Shown: piece by piece, positions 35,267 through 46,944 of the stretch | Numbering within the stretch: position 1 is the first letter of the stretch | Layout of the letters: every line of letters begins with the position of its first letter | NCBI GenBank assembly: GCA_034008185.1 | Contig: CM067081.1 | Span: forward strand, 10,973,821-11,037,820 | Source: Gorsachius magnificus | Taxonomy: Eukaryota; Chordata; Aves; Pelecaniformes; Ardeidae | DNA length: 64,000 nt | Direction: 5' to 3' | Made by a program: the position numbers and the translations under genes | Notes under the pieces: generated by a model | The model's database searches: none | Told to the model about the DNA's origin: nothing | The model's input: only the letters and a program-made list of their open reading frames with translations

Positions 35267-35892
35267 TCATTTCTCAAACACTGGCTTTCTGGTCTGACCA
35301 ATGCTGATGGCCAGTGAGTTTACTATATTCAGTTCTTTGAAAATCATTGAAGTGTCCACAACAGTTTCATATGAAACATATTCTACATCAGACATCTTCA
35401 GAAATAATTTAGGACTGACATCCTTTACATACAGAACTGAATGAAGAGGTAGCTGGAATATTAAATGCAGATTTGTGGGAAATAAAGCGTCCAAGTTGCA
35501 TAAATGCCAATATTCCAACAAGAAATGAAGCAGCAGAGCTTCCTCGGGTACCCTTTCAGAGTGATTTCCTGGTGTGAGATGTACCCCTTTAAAGAACAGC
35601 TTAGAACAACCCTCAGGAAAGATGAACTGCAAAGAAAACCCTGACTCATGATTACTCTTCTTCGCCTGTTAATATTGTTGTGATTTACCTTGCCAATATA
35701 TGGCTCCATTTTTCTAGGTACATGAAAATTCTTAAAAGGCGCGTGCTTCTTGAAAGGAATTGCAGTCCTCCAATGCCACATAACACACTGTATTTTCATT
35801 TTGGGTAACGCATATTTGGGTAATGCCATCTCATTGTATGACACATGGTTAATAACATGCAGTTTATCAAGGAAGGTGTGAGAGTCTGCCAC
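35267..35892 (-). other. Candidate two-exon open frame, unrecognised
   Basis: On the minus strand an open frame runs from about 35892 to a donor-like site (AAG followed by GTAAAT, GT at 35688-35687). After 62 bases a pyrimidine-rich acceptor (TTTTCTTTGCAG) ends at 35627, and an open frame of the same phase continues for 119 codons to a TGA at 35269-35267. The joined frame would be about 190 residues. I see no domain, signal peptide or repeated motif, and recognise no family. The putative intron is shorter than most vertebrate introns. Chance open frames in AT-rich DNA remain the main alternative. Confidence 0.2.
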
Positions 35893-36799
35893 TGGGACTT
35901 GTCTCGAATGTAGACCCCAGCTCTTGTGCTCCCCTGCAACAGGGCAGTCTCACCATTTTTGATGAGTCAACAGGCTGAGAAGGGGAGCAGGGACTGTCAC
36001 AGATCGTATGGCAATGTATTGGATGTTTTTGGATTACCACCCTTGTTAACCACCAACTGACCCATCCTTTTGACCTATGAGGAAATCACATTAATTCGGA
36101 AGAGCAAGTGAAGGCATTGCACAACAAAACCCTGTGGAGATTTTCTACCTACATCATTTTTATGCCAAATGACCACAGGCTCCCGTACTTCTGAGAACTA
36201 TTCATGTGAAAGCTCAGCAGATGGACTGATGAGGAATTTTCCAGTGATTGGGTTACTATCCAAAAATACCATTAAGGGGAGTAATCACAACACCCAGGTT
36301 TGGGCCAACTTGTCTATGTAATTTCCACTGCAGCTTTATCTCTATTACACAGAAAAGCAATCGGGTTCCCCTGATCTCTGACTCATCTTCTCTATCCCGA
36401 GAACTACAAAAAGTTCAGCCACCTCATTATCTTAGGCACCTAGAATTAAAATATTTCATTGTTGTCTTTGTCTACATCTAAATATTTAATCTTGATTTCA
36501 GTGAGACTTCACTTGAAAAATAGAACAGAACATTTTGACCTTCAATGACATTTTGTTATCAAAACAAATCCTTTTGGTTTTCTTTATATTAAATGCTTTG
36601 CTTGAAGCTTGGGATTGTTTTTTAAAAAAGAGGTTTTGTGGGTATTATCTTAACAAGCACATTGCTTTCATTCCATTTTGGAATGGAGCGAAATATATCA
36701 GTATCACATAGTTACTCAGAAAACAGAAAATCTTGACTGTACACAGCTTCACTCAGCAGTCATTCACCTCTAGGCCAGAAATAACTGCTTTAGTCTAAG

Positions 36800-36910
36800 C
36801 CAAGTTACTGGGACTGTGCAATGGAAACTGGATGAAGTGCATTAGCTTGGGATGGATACAGCAGAGGTCAGGTTAGATGATGAACTGGCCGGTTCTGGCC
36901 TTAACTCCAG
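36800..36910 (+). mobile_element. Ancient CR1-type LINE 3' end, degraded
   Basis: The order of words AAGTTACTGGG, GATGAAGTGCATTAGC, CAGAGGTCAGGTTAGATGAT and GGTTCTGGCCTTAACTC matches the 3' untranslated end of old CR1 elements that I recall from turtles, crocodiles and birds. In those the end reads approximately ...GGTCAGACTAGATGATC... followed by TTCTGGCCTTAAA. Many substitutions separate it from that pattern, so it probably predates the avian radiation. No terminal repeats remain. Confidence 0.65.
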
Positions 36911-36914
36911 GAAA

Positions 36915-38575
36915 TTTTGTAGCCTGTTTGGGGAGTGAGGTGTTGCAGTTTCCATAGCCTGTGTAAAGCAATTTGTCAAGTCACAGGAACATGAGTAAAG
37001 CCAAGCCTCTAACAGGATTTCTAATATGATCATCCATTGTTCTAGCTTAAAATAGGGAAAAGGAAGGAAAGAAAAGACTCGGGACATATTTTCAGGCCTG
37101 TAGGGTAGCTAGTTCTTGGATTTATGTCTTGCCCCTAACTATTGATGCAGATCTTTCCCCGAGTATCTGAAGTATCAATCAATATCTGACTCAGTCACCA
37201 ACGTATTTTCAGAAATATATCTCTACTTCATTCCAAGACTTCAACCTTTTGAATTTTCATGCTCTAGCAGCATTGCAGCCTCCAGTACTACCACCATAAA
37301 GTTTCCAGAGGGCCGAACCATCTGCCCAGAGCCCAAACCAGCTGCTTTCTTTCTAAAAAGCTTCTTGTATGTACCTGGGATTGAGCTGCAAGCCAAAGTA
37401 ATTATTTAGGCAGCCTTCAGCCTGGTCCTCATCATTCTGTTTCCTGAGGGCTCTTCAGAGCCTCTTCGACTGTATGACTGTAGATTCATCCATTCCTCCA
37501 AAGTGTCTGTTGGCATATGTTCCCAAGAGTTCGACGTATGGCAAGTGTACATCCATCCAGGCATATGGCAGAAGTGCTTATGGACATTGGACCACATGAA
37601 CAAAGACTGCCTACATGTCCTGTCACAGGGCCTGGCTCATTTCCATCTTGTGACAGAAGAGACCAGAGTTTTGGTTATGTGATGGACATGCATCTGGCCA
37701 CTTCTTAATGGAATGTATAAAGATATGGTCAAGACAGTCCATTTTGACATATGCAATCTTTTCATATGTTTACCTTGCATTCATGGGATAAGAAACACCT
37801 GCCTTGAACTCCAGGCATGTGGTGGGACAAGCCCCATGGTATACTGAGCTTAAATGGTACTAATGGGGTTTATATGTGGCACCCTCCAGACAAAGCGTTT
37901 GGTGCCACAAGGATAAGGTAACTTTATCTTGTAGAGGACACTCTGAAAGACAAGACAGTTCACAAACCTGGTCAGGAGAAACAGAAGTTGCCAGAGGTGA
38001 GACTTCTAATCTGTGGATTCCCTGTGCCAAGGTCCATCCAAGTTTACAGGTCAATGATTTTTTCCTGAGTGAAATGCAGCAGATGTTCATACTGGTTTTC
38101 GTGCTCAAAACAGCTGGACCATTTGAGGAGCCTAAGGGAACCTTGGGAGTTGTGTCTGGACATCAGAGGCTGCAGCGAGGTGATTAATCACAGTGCATAA
38201 GTTTGGCCATTTGACTGATTAGATCCCATATAATGAGATGCACTAACCCTGTTTCTGATCTTGTAATTGCAAGCACTTTATTCAGTGTTTTTATACTCAG
38301 CTAAAATTGTAAGGGATTCCACGATGTGGCTATGTCCCATTTTTTAACTCATTCTCTTTTTTCTTCTTTAGTTGCCATTGAAAGAAAAATATTTAGGATC
38401 CTGTCCCTGCCTGCTTTTTAGCATCTTTTGATGGAAATTCTCCTAATTCCTAAGTCTTGGGTGACATTGGCAATTTAAAGTCTTGAATGCCCACTCAGCA
38501 TAGAGAGGACATAAATGATTTTCTATTCCAACAACACCAGGGAACAGAACAAGGTCAGGTACTGTCATCAATTCA
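36915..38575. other. Non-coding interval, no gene recognised
   Basis: Unique DNA, a little less AT-rich than average at 37400-38190. Several unrelated open frames of 60 to 100 codons occur there on both strands. I considered an old retroelement because of the density of frames, but no protease, polymerase or integrase motif is visible. Confidence 0.5.
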
Positions 38576-38580
38576 TTTGT

Positions 38581-38599
38581 ATTTATTTATTTATTTATT
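38581..38599. repeat. (ATTT)n microsatellite
   Basis: Just under five copies of the ATTT tetramer, a simple repeat without further context. Confidence 0.88.
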
Positions 38600-38934
38600 A
38601 ACTAATTCAAAGAAAACTCATGAAATACTTTTTGAAAAGGAAGCCAAACTTACCTCTGTCTCCATCATGATTCACAGAATCTGCACCTACCAGAAATAAG
38701 ATTGAAGATAGCTACTGCATTTGAAACCAAGACTTTTGTCCACAAGCATATAGGTGCAATTTATCTCTCTCCTAGTCCTTTGCTGTTCGGACTTCCATAT
38801 CTGAGCCAGACCTGGTAGGTCCCTGCTGTCACCGTTGATCTCATGACTCTGTGTTCAGGAACACTTCTGACATCTGACTTAACAGGCGCTCACCCTATGT
38901 TGAAATCACACAGTCATGTGATGAAGGATGCACT

Positions 38935-38968
38935 GGATGGATGGATGGATGGATGGATGAATGGATGG
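38935..38968. repeat. (GGAT)n microsatellite
   Basis: About eight copies of GGAT with one interruption (GAAT). It encodes the artificial DGWMDGWM repeat on the plus strand. Confidence 0.93.
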
Positions 38969-38969
38969 G

Positions 38970-41470
38970 TCTGTGGTCACACGCCAAGAGCCCGTTGGAA
39001 ATGGGAGAGAAATTGGCTCTGCGAAGGCATGTTTCATCTCATTTATTTTAGACATCCACCTGAGAAAGAGATGAATCACACCCTGGAGGTTCCTGCTCAT
39101 CTCCTTTTATTAGGCAGGGATACAGGACTGAGTTTCTCACACAGACATCTCCGTTGGAGAGGTCTAAATATGAACAGAGGAATTTTTCCCCACCTTACTT
39201 CCCCTCTCCCACAAATATATGGTACAAGTCAATTTATATGCTGCATCTCTCTAAAGACAAGGGAGTCTCTTTTTATGCACACTAATCTCCTGACCTGCAC
39301 CTCAAAGGCTGAAAAATAAAAGATGACGCCCCGCCTTTTGTTTGGTTTATTATAATGAAAGAACAAGCAGTTTGTGCCCTCGGCATGATTTATGCTGTGC
39401 GCAGTATTTTCCTTCCTTTATTGGGTGTGCCAACATTTTAGGAATAAATCTAGAAAATGTGCAGATTCGAATATCTGTGTATGTGAGTTTAGTGCCTTTA
39501 TATAGACAAGTTAACTCAGTTTGCATCAGTCAATTTATTTCTTGGCAGTTTCTCAGTTTTGAGGTAGAAAGTAAGTTGTTTGTGAAATCATCTACTCTTA
39601 CACATCTTTGCATGGATTAATTCCTCACTCCTTTTCTGTCTGCAGCCAGTAATTGCCTTTAAGTTGAAGAGGGCTGTGATCTTGGTTTACTTTTTTTTTT
39701 TTAAATGGTGATGAACAAGTGAAAATTGTCACAGCCAACAGAGCTCAGTCATTAACAAAGTTAAATAACAATCAAGGCAGAGTTTTTTTTTTTAATCTCA
39801 AACTTCTGTTTTGCATCAGGACTAATTATTTCAACTTGGATCCTGGCACAACTCACCATTATAATGGAAGGGAGTTTTCAATGAAAAACCTGCACCTTTA
39901 TAAAGAGGCTTGGCTTTAAGTCATCTCCCACTGAAACATTAGAAGATCAATACTGCACAGCACCCCAGTGTACTGGATTATTGTGAACATCCTGCTGGCT
40001 ACAATTCAGCTTTCCATTTAATTGTGCTCTTATTTAAAATTCTGCTGCACCCGCAGAAGAGCAAGAGAAACCTGATAGGCATTTTGTAAGGTTATGAACA
40101 ATGAAAACTCTAGATAAATGTCAGAGAAAAGATAGTAGACCATAAATCACCACTTGATGGTATCAGGTGAAATAACCTGTTCTCTCCCCCACCTCCCCAG
40201 GGCAAGCAACCCTGAATATGTTAAATGCAGAATTTATCAGTGATGCAACATCCCCACTGACACTTAGATATGAGGCCATTTCATCAGTGATGGAGAATTT
40301 TTTTTTCATCTTACAATTCTTTTGGTGTTTCTGGGGACGAGATGTCTCCAGCGACAGATAAAAATAGGACAGAGTGACGGCGAAGCTTAAAAATCCAGCC
40401 TTGCAAGTGATTGCCTCGTATCTGCCTTCAAAAAAGTTGTGAAATAGATCGATCCATATGACAAGAGTAAGACAATTTCTATTCCACCATCTCTTTGATA
40501 ATCATGAATGCTAATGGTATCTCTGCAATGTTGTCTTGTCAAATTATGGCAGCCCAAGCACTCAGGCTGCCTGGTGCAGCCTCTCCATACCTAGGTACAT
40601 GCAAAGCAGGGAAGGAAGAAAACCAGCCCAGCCTGGAACCAAAGGGGGAATCATTAACAAATGCTTCCAGATCAAAACAATTTTTACTTTTGTCTCCACA
40701 TTTTCTACTCCATTTCATTCCACAGTTGCAGGGGGGAATGTTGTCGTCTGGCATTGGTAGCAACATCATATAAAATACAACACCCAAAGGAAAAAAATAT
40801 ATTCTATTTTTGCTTGAAAATTGGAGTCAGATTTTCAGAGGAAGGGAGCTAGATCATGCCTGCCAAATAGCGAATCCTTGCAGGCGCACGCAGCCTCAGC
40901 CACGCAGCCCGTACACATGAAGCCCTGCCAAAGCTGGGCTGAGGAACTGCCACGCTCCTCCTTATTCCTCCCTTTTGTCCTCCTCTTTACTCCTCCCCTT
41001 TATTCCTCCCCAGAGAGCAGAAATACAGCTCTGGGGCCTCTTTCCCACTCTGTGACCCCCTGCATCAGGTTCCCCTGTATACAACGAGGGGTGTCAAAAC
41101 AGGATGATGGCCACTACTGACTGCTCCTAATGACCACGCTGCCCAGAAGCTGGGGAGAAGAAGCCTCCCAGAGAAAGTCTCCATCTGCAAAGGAGCCCTT
41201 GCAGAAGGGACACTCCTTGGCACCCTATTACCTCCACAGTTACACAGCTCCGTCACTTGACTCAGGTGAAGCTTTTCACATGCTGAGGAACAAGAAAGAT
41301 CATGCAATTTGGAGATCGACATGCATGTTTGCACACTGTGGATGTTCTGGTGCACCTTTGGACAATATTCCTGTTTGCAGCCACCGATGATTCTATGATG
41401 AAAGGAAAAACCATCTCCCTCATGTTGAAATGAAAAGATCTACATGTAGATAATTGCTGCTCTGTATTTC
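38970..41470. other. Non-coding interval, no gene recognised
   Basis: Unique AT-rich DNA. Poly-T runs occur near 39691-39701 and 39784-39793. A GC-richer pyrimidine-rich zone lies at 40930-41060. No exon or transposon was recognised. Confidence 0.55.
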
Positions 41471-41800
41471 TCACAAGCAGAGCCCTGCGCGTTTGGGGTG
41501 GGAAGCATGACTCAGAGAGATCCCTCGGGGAGCACTGAGCAGCGGGCACCCTGGCAGCTGATGTGGCATGCTTTGAAACAGCTTGGTGTGTGCATACTCC
41601 TCCTCGCCATAGGCATTAGCTTGCTGCAAATGCTGGACCAGATAGCTGGGGGTGTTGGCAATATTGCATTCCTCTGGCTTGGGTACAATGGCAACTCGTG
41701 GGGCTGAAACTCTGGGGACCATTTGCACAGAAGGGGCTGCCCTGCAGATTGGGGCAGAGCCAGCCCCTCTGCTACTTGAAACTTTGTTCAAGACTTTCAC
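41471..41800 (-). other. Minus-strand open frame with protein-like composition, unrecognised
   Basis: A 110-codon open frame, extendable a few codons upstream to 41827, encodes a mixed, soluble-looking sequence with blocks such as VQMVPRVSAPRVAIVPKPEE and ANTPSYLVQHLQQANAYGEE. An acceptor-like CAAACCCTACAG precedes GAAGTGAAAG at about 41800. The residue mix (balanced charges, a helical LVQHLQQAN segment) looks more like real protein than most chance frames here. I cannot place it in any family, and it lacks a clear start or donor. It might be an exon, a decayed retrocopy or chance. Confidence 0.22.
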
Positions 41801-41829
41801 TTCTGTAGGGTTTGAACAGCATCCAAATC

Positions 41830-44800
41830 AGTTAAAACCACAGATGGGATGAAGTGAACTTGGATTTAAATTTGGATTTCACACTGCACATATGCATACA
41901 CATACGTGCACACAGCACAGCAGCTTCTCTCATCTGAGAGATGGGTTTGAACCGCTCGAGACAGAGATCCGCCGTGACACTGCATCCCTAAATCACCCAC
42001 GCCACTGTGAGTTACAGCCACAGATACTGGGGGGACAGGGGAAAGGGAGAAGGAAATCTCTCTTCCTCTCCAAAAACAAGTGTTAATCAATCCACAGCAA
42101 ATACCTCTTTTTTTCCCATCTGTCTCCTCATTACCTACGACAAACAAAAAGTAACACCTTCTCTCAGTCCAGGTTTCCTCCGCTGATTTTCTGTGTGGTT
42201 GCCTTTCATATAAGAGCATACAAGGACTGAACCATTCTTTCTCACCACAGCTCCCAGCAGCTCTGAGAGGCTCGCGGCTTCTTTCCCTCCCCCCAAAAGG
42301 GAAATGTCGAAATGCTCAGGGACGCCTTGAATTTTTCAGCAGCTTAAGTTTCTCCTTTACTCCTTTGCACTTACATATCTGCAGAGAGGACTGAGAAATT
42401 ACATTACGTCTCTGATTTTCACTTACTCTACATATCCCCTGAGCTTATCTGGGACTTTGAAAGGGACTTTCAAACTGGGAGAAGAGTTTCTTCTTTCTTA
42501 TTTATTTATATTAGCTGCCAGGTTACATCAGCTGAAATTGCCACTTGCCTGATCCTCAGACAAGACTGCATGGGCTTTTAGGCATCTGGATCTCCTAGAA
42601 GAAAGGAAGGATGCTCTTGCACCTGATCTCATAGGCCAGAGAATTGTTTATCTAAACTGTCTTCTCCAGAGATCTGGGTGATTTCGGGAAAGAAAAGCTG
42701 TATTCTCCTCTGCCCTGTGCCTTGCCTGTGCCACAACAAAGTGGCTCAGTGCAAAAGGGCTTTAAATCAGAACAGCCAGGTTAGGCACACTTGTCTTACA
42801 TGGGTGTAAAAGATGCTGTGAGATAAAGGGAATGTAAAGCAGGACAAGCTTTGTGCCTTTGTTTCATCACCTGCAAAGTTTTATGGGATTTGGTTTTCTT
42901 TGGATTTTGAAGTAAACTTGAAATCATCAGGAGAGGAGAAAGCAAGATATGAAATATCTGTTTTTCATACATGAAATAAAATTATAGCTCTGGAAATTGT
43001 CACTGAAGATCCCTGAATACTCTATGTAAGAACACAGCCTCCATCCTATTGTTGGATCGTATTCTTACTTAACCAATTGCATTCCATATTTAAAATATCC
43101 TTCCCTGATGGTTTTAAATACTGTTGTCAAATATCTAAGAAGCTTCCCCTCAGAGACAGATGCATTTCAATGGTGGATGAAGAGACCACATGTGCAGTTT
43201 AAATATCCCCGTTCGCATGCAGTGGTCACTTGAGATGAAGAATACTAGATACCGTAACAGAGTGTTTTATTTATTGTGTGTCTGATAGTTAATATTTTCT
43301 TCTTCAACTCTGTTATTCATAAAATGTGCATTTTGTCTCTGAGCCTAAAAATGGAAACCTTGTGTTATTTGGAATATGACATCTCTTGTTCCCGTTCTTG
43401 GGAAAAAATAATAATAAAAAAAACCAAAACCACAAAACCTGTGAATTTCTAACACCGAAACAAATGTGGTGCCTTTTATCTTTAACCTCCTTCAGCAACA
43501 AGGTATAGTAACTACATGCAAACAGCATTGATTGATCAAGATAACGCTGTTCATATAGGAAAAAAAAAGCCTCCAACTCGAAGAAACGTTTAAGAAATGT
43601 GAGTGTGCATATACTCCAACTTCCTTTGCAAAGGACATAAACACAAGCTGCACACCAAGTTAATTATGCTTGTATACGGGGGCTTCATCTGCAGCAATTG
43701 GTTCTCATTAGGATGGATATTGGGGCTACCGTTCTCAAAATCAATCCAAGAAATCTCCTAATCTCTGCAAATGCAGCAGAGACATAGCAAGAAATACCAT
43801 TAGGAAAGAAACCTATTACTCCTCCGAAGTAAACAAGAGAAAATGTTTCCCACCCCAGCTAAACACAGAAACTTCTTAACTATGCCACCGCCCTAGTTAA
43901 AACCAAACAAAAGGGTTGCAATAGCCATTGGAGCTTTTCAGCTTCAAGTACATACTCAGAAAGGTTCTGCTTGTGAGGTTAATGTCTAATGAATGTTGCA
44001 GGAGAACTCGCTGGTTCTGGCTGTACCAAAAACTGGCTGCATAAAGTACTAAACACACAGAAAGGAGCCACAAATGGACCTTTTCTCTTCATGCTGGAAA
44101 AAGGTTAAGTGGAAAACATTTCAGATGCTGAGTGATTCCCAAGCACTTTAATTTATGTATTTATTTACTTTTTTTTATCATACCCTATTTAAATGGGTGG
44201 GAGAGAAAAGCTAAAGTTGTATTCTCTAGGTGTGTGGAAAGTGATATAAGGGATGGCAAAAACTGGAGCTGAGAATGCAAAACATGACAAGGGAATTAAT
44301 GAACCAAAGAGAAGCATCAGAGTAACAGATGACACATCCTTCGGTCCAAAGCCATGTGAACACAGAGCCTTGATAGAGGTGGAAAGGTGCCCAAAAAAGA
44401 GAAACCCTACATTTTACTACAAACCAGATGTGGGACTTGGAGGAGACATGAACAATTATGGGATAAAGGGAAGCTCATATTGAAATGAGAAACAGAAAAC
44501 ATATATGTAATTTATAGAAAATCGTGTATGTAATATATGCAATATACCACCACCATTTCTCTTGATTGGCTTTGGGTTGAACCTTTGCTTGAGCACTGTA
44601 TCCAAACACACAAGTAGTCTCCTCGTCTTCAGGCGGTCATGGTTCGATAGGTGCTTAAGCGCCAGGATGAATCAAAGACCTCAGCTGTCCCTCTCGTGCC
44701 ACCCTCCAGTGCTTGCCCCTTGTTATTGACCTGGGTAGTCTCCACTGCTGCCTGCGAGTACATTCCCCACATAACTACGCTCCGGGCAAGGAATTCCACT

Positions 44801-46300
44801 TAAGAGTCTTCAGCATCTGTCAGTAACTTAAGTGTGTGCCCCTGATGTTCTCCTGCTGCTCTCAGGTTTGACACGAGCCAATAATAGCTTTCTAACGTTT
44901 ATCATTTCTACACTGCTCAGATTTCTGTTTTCTTTAATGAGGCTTTCTGTGCAGCTCCAACTTTCCAAAGAACCTCCTGCACTTTCTCTACCCAACGTGA
45001 ATATGAGCACTGCCGCTTGGGTTGCCTTCTGATGGAGCTTCCCACCACTGCAGCTCATTCACACAACAGCCCACCAGAGCATCTCTTGGCCTCGCCCATT
45101 GCCCATGCTGAAACCTTCCTTCCCTGTTGCTTGCAATGCTTCTGCTTCAAGCATTTTTGTCCCCAGAGATGTGTTCAACACTGTAAGAGGAGAAATTGTT
45201 TATAGATAAACCTTGATGGGATAAAACCTAGATGACAGGCACACAGTCCCACAGACAACGCAATGCTGGTCATCTCTGACTGAGAGCTGAACATGGATTA
45301 ATTCAGGCTGGAAGTGAGATACCTTGTTTCATTGATGAGGGTCGTTAAGACAGTTCACAAGGATTGGAGGGAGCTTCTCCCACTAGTAATTTTGAAAACA
45401 AGGCTAGATTTTTTTTGTTGTTGTTCTGAAACACTTATTCCCAACAAGAATTACCTCAACAAAGTCCACAGAACTTTGTTATATGAACAGGTAACACCAA
45501 TAAGCATAAAAAAATTGTTTCCCCACTCTCAAAAATTTTAGTGGTATTCCCCTAGCCACCAGGGAGCCTACAACATTCCCTCCCAGTTCACTTGTCACAT
45601 CCTCCCTACCACAGAGACATCATAAATGTTGTCACATCATTCAGCGATTAAGCACAATAACGTTTGACAGTAGACCTCAGTTTAAGAGATCAGGACATTG
45701 TATAAGGACACCAAATCAACCTCTTGCACTGGGGATGAATATAAAAAAACCACCATGTGCCACTTAAAATGTGGCAGGAAGGCAGAAGCACTGGGAAGAG
45801 CTGGTCTCACCCCACTGATTGTATTCTGCACCTGGGTGTCCAGCAGTGCTCTGGAAATCAAACCCTGGACACATTTTGCATGGATTTGTCCACCTCCCTC
45901 ACCTTTCCATACTCCCTTAATAGCTGAGCTGCTCACAAACCCCCACTCTGTCACCTCAGACTACCATTAAATTTTTTTAAAAGGAAGAAATATTGTCTCA
46001 CTAAGAGTAAAAAGACCCTCTTGAGTATCGGGGAATGAAGTCTAGTGCAGGAGCATGGCACACACAGGAGGGGACAGGAGATGTCTGAACTGCAAAAGCA
46101 ATTAGATCCACTGCATTTCAGGACTTACTGTCAGTGGTTCAGTGTTCTTACCACAACACATGCATGATTTTTATGAAAGGCAGATAACACTCATAAAAAT
46201 ATCTGCTTCGTTAAAAGTTGATTTCCTGCAAAGATTTTCCTGACTGCAGATTTTCAATCAGTTCCAGACACAATCCTTCACAAATGGCATCAAAACTGTT
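41830..46300. other. Non-coding interval, no gene recognised
   Basis: Unique sequence. The part at 44600-44790 has more CpGs than its surroundings (about eight in 190 bases), but no exon structure could be seen. The open frame at 44253-44483 is lysine-rich and unrecognised. No transposon is evident. An A-rich stretch lies near 43405-43425. Confidence 0.5.
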
Positions 46301-46310
46301 GGTTTTATTT

Positions 46311-46337
46311 AAAACAAACAAACAAACAAACAAAAAC
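46311..46337. repeat. (AAAC)n microsatellite
   Basis: About six copies of an AAAC tetramer, ending in a short A-run. Confidence 0.9.
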
Positions 46338-46784
46338 TTTTTCACTTACTGAATCATAAAATGCTTCTGAGCGTTTAGATTCAGTATCTTACGGTTAAGA
46401 AATACTACTACAGATTATCTAAATAAAACCAGCCTAAAAATCTGACTGAACCAGAAAATAAGGGACTACAATATATTAAGTGATCAGGCTGATAATTCTG
46501 TTAGATCTGAAAATTGCCTTGCCTAGCTCTTAGAAGGACACTCTTAATTAAAGGAAACCTGGGCTGTCTGCAACCACAGTGGTGTGATCAGAAGATCAGG
46601 GAGTCGGTCATGGTTTATATGCCTCTACGCAACCAGTAACACCAGTAACACGCTCTCAGACCCCCCCGACAGCGACACAGCGAACACCGCTGGCTGCGAT
46701 GTTAAGGCAGACGAGTCCAAACTCAGGGGCTGTGTTTTCATCAGCAAGGATAATTACTGGATCACACATCTTAGCTGTGGCTAT

Positions 46785-46940
46785 AACAGACTCTCTGCCA
46801 CTGGTGGTTTTTAAACTAAAAGTGGATTTTCTGGTCTTTGAAAGATCTACTCCAGCTTGAACGTGAATTGCGTCAGAGAAGGTCTGTGGTTTGTCTTGCA
46901 GGGATGTCAGAACAGAATATTACACTGGTTCCTGTTTGTA
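46785..46940 (+). mobile_element. Ancient CR1-type LINE 3' end, degraded
   Basis: The series ACTCTCTGCCACTGGTGG, TTTTTAAACTAAAAGTGGAT, GATCTACTCCAGCTTGAAC, TTGCAGGGATGTCAGAAC and TGGTTCCTG follows the order of the end of an old CR1: the [16 protein letters not shown] codons, the untranslated GATATGCTCTAG-like segment, then the GCAGGAGGTCAGA and GGTTCCTTCTGG words. The match is heavily diverged. A CpG-rich stretch lies just upstream (46648-46715) and is not part of the element. Confidence 0.55.
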
Positions 46941-46944
46941 CCAG

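Noticed and set aside
37400..38190. Dense short frames considered as a decayed endogenous retrovirus
   Set aside because: No protease, reverse-transcriptase or integrase motif and no long terminal repeat pair could be identified.
38843..39319. 158-codon plus-strand open frame with DGWMDGWM repeats
   Set aside because: The repeated part is the GGAT microsatellite, and the remainder shows no domain or splice context.
44630..44660. GGTTCGAT word considered as a tRNA T-arm
   Set aside because: No matching A-box, acceptor stem or cloverleaf can be formed around it.
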